In this document: positions 48,594 to 57,500 of the stretch, in pieces
Layout: the number at the start of each line of letters is the position of its first letter
Position numbering within the stretch: the first letter of the stretch is position 1
DNA from: Mesostigma viride
Taxonomy: Eukaryota > Streptophyta > Mesostigmatophyceae > Mesostigmatales > Mesostigmataceae
Assembly (NCBI GenBank): GCA_009746045.1
Contig: RPFO01001075.1
Location: forward strand, 312,501 to 370,000
DNA length: 57,500 bases
Direction of reading: 5' to 3'
Made by a program: the position numbers and the translations under genes
The notes under the pieces: model-generated
What the model was told of the DNA's origin: nothing
Database searches by the model: none
What the model saw: only the letters and a program-made list of their open reading frames with translations

Positions 48594-48877
48594 AGCTTAG
48601 AGTTAGGTTAGTTCGATTACGCGGCTCCCTCCACTCCACCCATCCATCAAGGAATATGTGCTACATGATCTCCCAACGGAGGCATGTTATAATTTAACTT
48701 TAATTTTAATGATCTCCCAATGGAGTCATGTTATAATTTAATTTAATTTAATCATGGCTAGTTGCCCTGCCGGCATAACTGCAGACTGCTTGAAGGGCTA
48801 GGTCGCATCGAAACCACAATGTCATTGATCCTGCTCGAGCCATGCCTGCGCCTGTGAGGTGCAGTATGCAAAGCTTT

Positions 48878-51433
48878 CTACTGCGCGCTGAGCACCTCGA
48901 TCTCAAATACGAGCGTGGAGTTGGGCTGGATGCCCCAGGCAGGGAAGCCGCCCGCTCCATACGCATAGTCCGGTGTGCACTGTGGAAGAAGCAGTGAAAA
49001 ACAGGGAAAGGCTGTCGACCGTTCAGATATACGCCTTCGGACACGTGCATGAAAGATTAGGAAAGCCCGACTGGGAATTTGATGCTGGCCGCTTGTTAAA
49101 ATGAAAGCAGGAAGCGTATGCATGCAGATGTAAGCACTAAGAACTATGATCAGCGATAGCAGGCCCACCAGCAATGCACACTAATCAAAACATCGTACCA
49201 AGAATAGCCAGGACATCTGGCAGGGATCCAGCACACCCATGTGCTGCGACGAACATTTCAAACAGAGAATAATGACTGGAAATTGTGGCACTCCACTCTA
49301 CGACATCCATCCAACTGTGTGCCAGCCCTGCAATACAGCCATCAATGAGACAACCATGCTCAGCACACGGCAGGCCCCGCTACTGCCCATACCTCAATGT
49401 CACGTCGACATACTACCACTCATCCCGCTAAGCCTCCTCCTCAACAACAGAAGATTTTGCGCCCATCAAAAGCCAGCAGAAAATCTGCCGAGGTTAACTT
49501 CAGAAAAGAGGATTGGGACCATGTGGCCAGAAATGACAGGACAGCACCACATTGCTTCCATGCGGTCGAAGCGTAGGTCAGGTCTACACACCGCAGCACG
49601 TTGGCCATCCATGAACGGTATTGTTCTTCCTCCACAGCTATTGGCGCTCGCGGCACAAGGTGGCCATGATGGATTCCGATGTCATCGTGCAAGCGAGCTG
49701 CGCAAATTGCTACCTCCAAGCAGATTGGCCACAGCCAGCCAGCTGACCTCGGGTGACAGCAAGCTGTGGCTTAGAGAGGCCCGATGCCAAGCTATGGTGG
49801 CCGAGCACCCACCGCAGGGGCGCACACATGATGGGGCAAGCATCTGGCTAGCGTCTGCACAAGGACTTACCGTCAGCTTTGCGACCTCCCCCACGCGCAT
49901 GCCCAGCACACCCTCATCCCACCCTGATCGCACGTTCGGCAGGGTGCCAGAGCGCACCAAGCGTGATGGCCGCCGGCCGGCCAACCAGCCCGCCAGCCAG
50001 GTGGGGGTCCACACGATCGTGGAGGCATCAGAGGGCAGGTTCAGAATGTGATACGACACAGCAAGACCATTGCAGGCAGACGGTGACCCTTGCCAACGTA
50101 ATGGCCGTGCGTGCATGTGTGCTGTGTGTGTGCTGAGTGTGCGTGGTGTACACAGGAGGTGGCAGCCCATCCACAGAAGTGAAGCAGTGCCACACAACTT
50201 GTGGGGGCGCCCACACTGGCTGCATGCGCATGCTCGTCCTCACCACCACGCTCAGACATGCGGCAGCAAAAAATGGGATGACCAACACCATGCCTCAGTG
50301 CTCATGGGAAAATGACATGCTGCAGCATGGCATGGCGAGAAGGTGGCAGCATGGGACCATGAGAGAGGTCGCAGCCACAGAGCTAGCATCCCCATCAACA
50401 TGACCACGCAACACCAGGAACCAAGTTCCACGACAAGAAGCAACTTGTGTGATAGTGTAGTACCTCATCTACAGCTCGCACCCAGCAAGTACAACCAGCA
50501 CGAGCACACGGGCACGGCGGCCTATCCAGCAGCCGCGGCACGGGTGGGCAGAGAAGGCACAACAATGCAGGTATTGGTGGGGAGCTCGGCCACTGCCCGC
50601 ATGTCCTTGGCAATACACGGCGCTCTTGCCATGAAATGGGCACACGGCACGCGAGGTACCTGTCTTTCTGCTGCCATCTGCGGTACTCACTGAGCCCCAA
50701 GCACCACCTGCCGGCACATGGTGCAGCCCCTTGCCATCAAGGGACCTCACATGCTGCGACAGCCCATGCGCGCCCATGCGTGATGACAGCATGCAGCGCT
50801 AGCGTACCTTTGATGACGCTCCCCATGCCGACGTTGAAGGAGAACGTGGTCTGGCCAGGGTCCTTGGTGGACCAGAACTTCTTGCTGAGGTCACGGTCCT
50901 TCCCGTACCCAGTACAGTGCACCGTGACCTGTCGCGCACAACTCAACGCTTGGAAAGGGATCGTCGTCAGGGTCGCACATTCTTGCCGAGTTGCCATGAA
51001 CTGCCATATCACATCGAACTCATGGTTCACCCCGACGGCAACAACGATAAGACGATGTTCGCATGGTTTCGCTGGCTTCTCTAAGCTGTACACTGCGCGC
51101 GCATCGTTGGACTCGGCAAACGCATGCCAAATTTGAAATGGGCAATCGCATGCGATAGTAACGAAACATCCACCAGCGAATAACAATAATAGACGTTGCA
51201 TTGGTACATTGCCACACAAACCAGGAATGCTCATGTCGACCAAGCCTCAAGACCCAAACACAAATTGTACGATGGCGTAGCTTGCAACATTCTTTATGCT
51301 TGCAGGACACAAGCAACACAAAGACATGCTCATATCTAGGATTATAAGAAGGGCATTAGATGATGTTCACCTTTTGGCCCTTTTGGGGTTGTGGACCGTT
51401 GCCCGCCTTAATCACTTCCTTTGCGACGCCCAT
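48878..51433 (-). CDS. FKBP12: FKBP12-type peptidyl-prolyl cis-trans isomerase, complete, four exons
   Basis: Minus-strand exons 51433-51371, 50928-50808, 49923-49871 and 48979-48878 join in phase into 112 residues, the usual length for plant FKBP12. The order is [60 protein letters not shown], then [20 protein letters not shown] and FEIEVL. This covers the FKBP fold, including the pocket residues Trp63 (KGWDEG) and Tyr in DYAYG. Such small cytosolic FKBPs isomerise proline peptide bonds, and some bind FK506 or rapamycin. Cys26 and Cys80 are at the positions of the redox pair reported in broad bean FKBP12. The plant-only insert (FWSTKDPGQ) and [10 protein letters not shown] point to a green-lineage host. 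Introns are 442, 884 and 891 bases and hold no LINE that I see. Confidence 0.95.
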
Positions 51434-51992
51434 GACAACAGCCTGCAATGGCTTCACTTTGCTTCTGCCTATCGGCGAAACAGTAATGGAGAGCGGACAG
51501 CCTTGGAAGCTCGCCAATGGCATCCCCTCAAAGGTCGTTGACCATGAACACTCTTAACGCTCGATATTTTTTTCAGGAAGAACACACGAATACGAAGACG
51601 TTTACCACAGTACCACCGCGTCCCAGTGTGATCTCGCAAAGAAACAAGGTTGGGCTTGGCGTCGTTGGCGATGCACACAGTAATGCACCTGAGTACAGTA
51701 GTTCCTGAGAGAATCTGACAGGGATACTACAAGTTATTTCGTACAGGTCCATATGTATGACTTCTTACTCGAATATTTCGTACTGCACTCCAATGGATCT
51801 TGGGGCTTATTAGTTATCGTTAGAGTTTTCCCCTGGTTCTCCGCATTGTTTTCCGGGATTCCCCAGCCGAGCCCTAGGAGGCCTTGCAGACGCGCCATGC
51901 GCCCACGGCCAGACCGTAATAGACTTAGCCATGTCCGTCGGAAGTAGGTGACCGTGAGATAGGGCGCAAGATAAGGCAAAGGAAGGAGGTAG

Positions 51993-54900
51993 ATGGGGAA
52001 GCATGGAGCGGCTGGCACTGGCGGGGGACCGACCAAGAAGTCTAAAAGGGGAAATGTAGGAAGTGAATCCCTGGAGAAAACTCCGGCCGACCCAACGCCC
52101 ATCTTAATCGCCTGCTTTAATTACAAAGGGTAAGAAACCAAACGCTCTCTCTTACTGCCTGCGCATTGGATAACAGGCATGCGTAGCTAATGTAACCTTC
52201 AACATGTCTGTGCCACTTCAAACTCTCGTCATACAGAGCTTTTAGATTTTCGTAGCTTTTTTGTTTGGCCTAGTTAGAATGCAGTGCACCTGGCGGTAGA
52301 AGGCCTGAGGACGGACCGTAATCGGAGGCGCGGGGATGGGCGGGAACGGGGGGCCGGGGGATGGAAGAAGAAGGAAGTTAATTACCTTTCCCCTGCGCGT
52401 TGCCAATGGTTTCGCTTGGCGTACCTTATACCCGCTTCGCCCGTAGCGTACGAAGCCGCAGCAGCCTTCGTCATGTGTATGGCTGCGCAGATGTACCGCT
52501 TGCTTGGGTACAAGTGTCATGATGAAGGATTGCAGTAAGGTTTTATTGTCTTCTGATAGCAGCATCGTCACAAGCTGTGCACTAAACCTGCCACCCAGCG
52601 GTTGTTTACGGTTTCCTTGCTGCCATGAGGACTATCACTAGTCAGATCGGCTAAGTGGGTTTAGCACGCCTTTTGTGAGACTGCATCATGTCCTTTGTGT
52701 ATTCTACATTATCGCTACTTAAGTTGCAGCATATACTCCCAGGGTGCCTCCTATCCCAGCAAGGCTCGGCACTTAGGGGCAGCACAAGCTGGGCCCGTCA
52801 TTAAGGGGCGTGCATGCCAGTTAAACATTGCAAGCGAAGCTTCTGTGACGTGCACCAATCTCTCCGGGCCACCTTTCGAACTATCGGCTGGCCTTTGGAG
52901 TGCTCGGCAGACGCATGTGCAGCGGTTGTACTTGCTGTGATGTAACATGCTCCAAGGGGCATCTGTTTCCCAAGTGCAGCATGGCCAGCGGCTGTGTCCG
53001 CCGCTGCTGTGGTCGGGGACAGCATTGGCGCTGCTGCCCCTTCATCCCGATTCCCATAGGAGCAGATGTCATAGACAGGTCCAGCAGGGAGGTTGGAAGT
53101 GGGGTGTCAAGCAAGGGGGAGGGTGGCGCATAGCGGGTGGTAGCAGGAAAATAAGAAAGCGCCCTGCAATTCTTCGTCTTTGCCCACACGTGAGCTGTCT
53201 GGTTGTCTGCATGTGATTCCATACAGCCATGCGGTCATTGGTTGCCAGCCATTGGTGGGCAGCCATGGGCCCATCCCACACGCCTCCCCCCCATATAGGA
53301 CGCCCCTCGCTGCTGCTTACCCTGCTGGTCATGCATACATGCCCCCCCCCCCCCCCGTGGGTGTGATAATATGCATTGCAGCGGAGTGGGCAAGACCAGC
53401 TGTGCCGCGAACCTCGGTGCCGCTTTGCGATCGCTGGGCTACCGCACGTGCTACGTGGACTGCGACTCCCAATGCAACCTGTCCACCTTCTTCAACCGGC
53501 AGGAGAAGCCTGCGGCGACGGACGAGGAGGGGGAGAGTGGCAGTGAGTTCGACGAGAACAACTTCTTGTCCGCTAATGAGAGCGATGAGGATGGCGCCGA
53601 TGGGGGCAGGGAGCACCAGGCCACGTCGGTGGCGGGCCCCGCGCGGCCCAATGTGCGTGCGGCCCGGAAGCCCTCCCTGGCCAAGTTCCCCGTTGCCAGG
53701 GTGGTGCAGCAGTACCCTGTGGAACTGTGCCGTCAGGGCAACTTTGACCGCGCGGGGCGGCCCTTCCCCGTCACTTTGAAGCGCGTGCTGATGGACAGCT
53801 TCCTTGGCAGGGCCGTGCCGACGGGCGTGCTGGAGTTTGCGAGCAAGGTGGACAGCGAGGGGCGGAAAGAGTACCCCTCGCTGCCTGAAGGCCTGTTCCT
53901 GCTGCCGGGCGACAAGGACCTGAACAGCATCCTGGAGGTGCGGCTCAACCAGGCCATCGTCAACATCCAGGGGCCAGGGCACGAGGATGCGTTCATGGCG
54001 CTGGGGGGCTTCCGCAAGGCGCTTTACGAGATAGGCAAGGAGCTCCGCATCAAGTACTTTGTGTGCGACTTTGGGCCGAGCGCGGGCATCATTAATGAGA
54101 TCCTGGTCGGCTCGTGCGACATGATCGTGCCGCCGTTCCAGCCAGACTTCTTCTCGGCCAGCTCCGTCTACGGTCTGCTGCACAACATGCTGCCCACGTG
54201 AGTTTGGCACCGCTCCGTGTTGGTCTGCGCGTTACATCAACGTTGTGAAGCCTTGTGAATCAGCGCCTTCCTCTTTGCTCCCTGGCATAATATTCTTGTG
54301 TTGCTGCTGGTGGCTCCTAGAAGCAAGCGCCTCATCAAACCGGAACACACCATCTAATGAAAAAAGCACCCGAGGCGGGGCCTGACATGTACCACACGGC
54401 AGAGTAGCTACCGCTTGCCTTGGCTGTGGCCCGGTCACTGCACTGGCTCCCACGCCCAAAGCGGTGTTGTGAATGGTTCCAGTGCTTTCCATAATCACAT
54501 CCCCCATGCTGTATTTGTTCCAACAAACGATATTAGCGGACAAGTCAACCAACTCATCGACAATCTTGCGCACCCTATGATGCACTGACACCAACATCAT
54601 CGCACAAGCCTGGATTTAATTCACCAGTTAGTGTATCGCACCTCCCTATGCCTTGGAAAAGTATGGCTGAGTGGGTATCAAAGAGACAAGGGTATGTCTG
54701 GGTATGGACTTTGGCATGTTTTCTGCTTGGTAGTAAGCAGATGACGAAGCCACCCTCTTGCCACTGGGCAGATGCTCCCTTTTGCGTGTGGGATCCGCCT
54801 GACCCGGTTTTCCAACTGGCTCTGACACCGTTCTCTTCGCATCGATCATTGCTCGTTTGTGTGATCCATGCTGGCTGTATTCTGCCTGTGGCGCGCAGGC

Positions 54901-55349
54901 TGATCTCGAAGCAGCGGATCATCAACACACAGCAGGACAAGTACCTACCCAAGTGCGACCTCTACAACCCCTACCGGTTCAACACCAGGGCGCCCCGGCT
55001 GCTCCCCTTCCTCATGACAAACTTCCAGGTGTCCAACAACGAGGTGGCGATGTACGACTCCAACTTCTTCGACTTGGTCACCCGCATCGTGGCGGCAGAG
55101 GATGTCCCTGAGGAGGTGAAGTGCGTGTACGAGCCTGACCGCGACGGCAGCATGGTCGTCCCTTTCCTCCGTCACGTGCCGGTCATCCTCAAGGAGGCAC
55201 AGACGAGAGGAGAGCCTGTGGTGGGCATGACGCCGGCGATTCTGAGGGAGCAGTTTGGAGATCGGCGGCTTCCGCATGGCATACTGACGGAGTTGAGGCA
55301 TGCTACCATTGCCTTCTTGGATCTGGCGCGGATGGTGCAGTGCGTGTGA
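51993..55349 (+). CDS. ParA-family ATPase, paralog 3 (ParA-3), three exons
   Basis: Exons 51993-52129, 53382-54197 and 54899-55349 sum to 1404 bases, 467 residues. The ATG follows an in-frame TAG directly. The short N-terminus has a basic KKSKR cluster. Motifs: ACFNYKGGVGKTS (signature Lys45; Gly46 codon split by intron 1), VDCDSQCNLSTFFNR, an acidic linker (SGSEFDENNF), GLFLLPGDKDLNSILE, FVCDFGPSAGIINEILVGSC and VPPFQPDFFSASSVYGLL. Exon 3 has RAPRLLPFLMTNF and MVVPFLRHVPVILKEAQTRG, the ParA C-terminal pattern. Intron 2 uses the donor AC|GTGAGT. It is close to ParA-1 in ELCRQGNFD before the LFLLPG motif, which ParA-2 lacks. It is expected to bind and hydrolyse ATP as a dimer; cargo and partner are unknown. 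Confidence 0.87.
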
Positions 55350-55526
55350 TGATTGCACACGAGAGATAGTGACAATTCACAACCCTCGTGAGATTTTACT
55401 CCTCTTTTTTCCATGGCTTCATCTATTGGATCTTATCCTCGGTTCATTTGATGTTGTATCTATTAGATATTTTGTGACAGACTGACAACCTAGATATATG
55501 TGATGTGTCGCTTATGGCTAGTTGTG
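55350..55526. other. 3' flank of ParA-3
   Basis: AT-richer unique sequence, probably the 3' untranslated region; no clear polyadenylation signal recognised. Confidence 0.35.
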
Positions 55527-55935
55527 CATCCATCCATCCATCCATCCATCCATCCATCCATCCATCCATCCATCCATCCATCCATCCATCCATCCATCCA
55601 TCCATCCATCCATCCATCCATCCATCCATCCATCCATCCATCCATCCATCCATCCATCCATCCATCCATCCATCCATCCATCCATCCATCCATCCATCCA
55701 TCCATCCATCCATCCATCCATCGGTCTGTCTGTCTGTCCGTCCGTCCGTCCGTCCGTCCGTCCGTCCGTCCGTCCGTCCGTCCGTCCGTCCGTCCGTCCG
55801 TCCGTCCGTCCGTCCGTCCGTCCGTCCGTCCGTCCGTCCGTCCGTCCGTCCGTCCGTCCGTCCGTCCGTCCGTCCGTCCGTCCGTCCGTCCGTCCGTCCG
55901 TCCGTCCGTCCGTCCGTCTGTCCGTCCATCCATCG
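55527..55935 (+). repeat. Compound tetranucleotide array (ATCC)n-(GTCT)3-(GTCC)n-(ATCC)2
   Basis: (ATCC)n runs to about 55722, then three CTGT units, (CCGT)n to about 55925, one CTGT and two CCAT units. It is followed at once by a family A terminal hairpin (55940-55975). Confidence 0.97.
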
Positions 55936-55982
55936 GGGTTGATACTCCGTGACTCCCCAACGGGAGCAAGTGTTTAATTAAC
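55936..55982 (+). mobile_element. Solo family A 3' end
   Basis: ACTCCGTGACTCCCCAACGG, GAGCAAGTGTTTAATTAA: only the last 40 bases of family A, next to the tetranucleotide array, in plus orientation. Confidence 0.7.
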
Positions 55983-57500
55983 CCGTGTTTTTTTAATTAG
56001 AACGCGATATATCGCGTTGTAAGCTTTTTTTAGAACGCGTATAGCACCTAAGGAAAATTTTTTTTCATGGTCATGTATATACTTTCCTGAAAGCCCATAA
56101 ATCAAAGGATTTTTTGAGCTACTCAGACCTACAAACTGCTTATTCATTAGAGAGATACACTGGTTTGAATACAGGGGGGTCTGACCATGACCGCGATTTC
56201 TTGACCCTAGGTCACAAGTCATGCGCTTATTCACAAATGGTTCATGAAAAAAATCTGGCTTCTTGCACGAGCTATGGGCAACATATGCAGGCTCTGTGAA
56301 ACAAAACTCAGGCCCATTGGGCCACTGGAGCTATTTTTCATTAGCATCACAATTACAACGCAGTACAACGCAGTGGGAAACATGAGAGCCCTTGACAACA
56401 TTACGCAACGACCCGAGCCCCATAAACGGGGCCATAGTGAGCTTGGAGGGTCAAAACGTTGAACATAGGCGTTGTATAAGTTATACAGCATCAAACATGC
56501 ATCAAACATCATGACTGGATGACCTAATATGACTGAATCAGGCAGCCATAGCCAAAGCATCATCCACTCTCACAACGTGTTGAGCACATGCCTCGTGGGA
56601 ATGGAGGTGCTGGGTTTTCATTCCATAACGCGTGCAATACTGAAAGAAAGAGGCACGTGTAATGCAAGGCTTGGATAGGTTGAGTGATCCATGAGCTTAC
56701 ATGCAGGCAAAGATGACGCTGGAATGCATGCTAGCAAATGGTGGCAAGATGCTAACAACACATGATTATACACCATGATTATGGGCACCCAGCTGATCTT
56801 CTTGCACAATCAACGCAGTATAAACCATCAACATCCAATCCTCACGATATATGCACGGCTTGACGACGTATACAGCACCTAAATACTGCACAACTGCAAC
56901 CTGCTATGGCTGACATGCAAGCAACGTCGAGTAGGATGGCGGTCTTAGAGAGGCTGGGCAGAGGTCGGTAGAAATAAGTGGAAAACTGGCAGAAACTAGG
57001 TAGAAACACGATATACTTACGCCTGCAAGCACTATTGAGCCGGTGGCAGAGGCCATTTCCAGGAAAATACAGCATACCGTAGCAATAGCCACGGTCACGC
57101 CTTACGCTATTTGCAGGCACCATCATGCCCGGAGCTACCCAATAAAAGTCTGCACAAATCTCGGTTTAGCCGAGAGTCCGGGCGTTCGGAATGAATAAAC
57201 ATGTGTTAAGAAGTCGAAACACCATGGAAATACCAAGCATGGTGCCGCAGCAGACCCGAGTCTTGACGTAATAATATGTATGCCGGTTTCCAGGGTTTCC
57301 GCATGAAAGTTGGGTGAGAAACTGGAAAAAACTACGTTTCCTTTGCCCCAGTACCTCAACAAACTCGTAGAAACCTAATTATCAACCTTTGAACGCATCA
57401 TCATGGTCTATTAATTAATTAATTAATCATGGTCGTGCTACCCAACAGCCACTGAAATTCGCGCGAAAACTGGCGAGATCTACCTGCCGCCATCGCCGTC
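55983..57500. other. Right end of window, no supported gene
   Basis: Unique AT-richer sequence. On the minus strand a possible exon around 57126-57020 ends at a strong donor (GCAGGC|GTAAGTAT) after MASATGSIVLAG, but nothing else supports it. (TTAA)n units lie at 57411-57426. Confidence 0.35.

Larger units (their letters stand above)
45205..48760 (+). mobile_element. RT-element (non-LTR) C-terminal copy, interrupted by two family B insertions
   Basis: 45205-45298 is an RT-element 3' untranslated piece ending inside its hairpin (GATCTCCC). From 45299 the RT C-terminal region follows: FKLLGSMLPDTADDVDIRIG, RSLNTYWRSKGLGEHRKRML, VLAYGAEAWTLTPTL, then in another frame RQRRIAFVGHLARTSQVVDT. This is the region after the RT fingers/palm in L1-like elements; the catalytic domain is absent. 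The coding end and 3' untranslated region are split at 45928-46053 and 46223-48593, resume at 48594, and end with two successive hairpin-plus-tail ends (CTCCCAACGGAG near 48691, CTCCCAATGGAG near 48714). Confidence 0.82.

Noticed and set aside
49239-50051. 270-codon plus-strand frame
   Set aside because: It lies antisense to FKBP12 introns and exon 3, with no recognisable motif; FKBP12 on the minus strand explains the conserved part.

Overview
The window is eukaryotic nuclear DNA, most likely from a green alga (Viridiplantae, probably a chlorophyte). Genes are broken into short GC-rich exons by long CATG-rich introns with GT-AG borders. The FKBP12 protein is of the plant type, and the spaces between genes hold non-LTR retrotransposons and very long simple repeats. 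I cannot name the genus from sequence alone. GT-AG joins were set by hand; each of the four spliced models sums to a whole number of codons.

Layout. 132-9395 (+): most of an NSUN5/Rcm1-type rRNA cytosine-5 methyltransferase gene, ten exons, 5' end outside the window. 9396-13127: gene-poor, with a fossil LINE tail. 13128-18762 (+): first ParA-like ATPase gene (ParA-1), with a 1.8-kb minisatellite in its second intron. 18800-24060: nested retroelement remnants. 24059-25512: a 1.45-kb (CTTA)n array. 26299-28907: a DNA element with inverted ends. 28908-32263 (-): an ORF1-only LINE (family B) carrying a 778-bp DNA transposon. 32673-34388 (-): an intronless leucine-rich-repeat protein with an F-box-like start. 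36340-38627 (+): second ParA-like gene (ParA-2). 39240-48760: more ORF1-only elements and reverse-transcriptase fragments, a 1.2-kb (GGAT)n array and a complete family B insertion with target-site duplication. 48878-51433 (-): complete FKBP12 gene, four exons. 51993-55349 (+): third ParA-like gene (ParA-3). 55527-55935: a mixed tetranucleotide array. 55976-57500: no gene I can support.

Two themes stand out. First, three paralogous three-exon genes on the same strand encode ParA-family ATPases of a bacterial type (N-Y-K-G-G-V-G-K-T). In all three, intron 1 cuts the same glycine codon inside the Walker A motif and intron 2 sits at an equivalent place near the C-terminal third. This is a domesticated, duplicated partition-type ATPase in a eukaryotic nucleus. 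Its role is unknown; no ParB partner is visible.

Second, at least two families of retroelements carry only an ORF1-like protein. They share a short 3' hairpin (CTCC-CAAC-GGAG) and a tetranucleotide-type tail with a separate reverse-transcriptase element found here as C-terminal fragments. The pattern suggests non-autonomous 'half-LINEs' mobilised in trans, several of them inserted inside the RT element itself.
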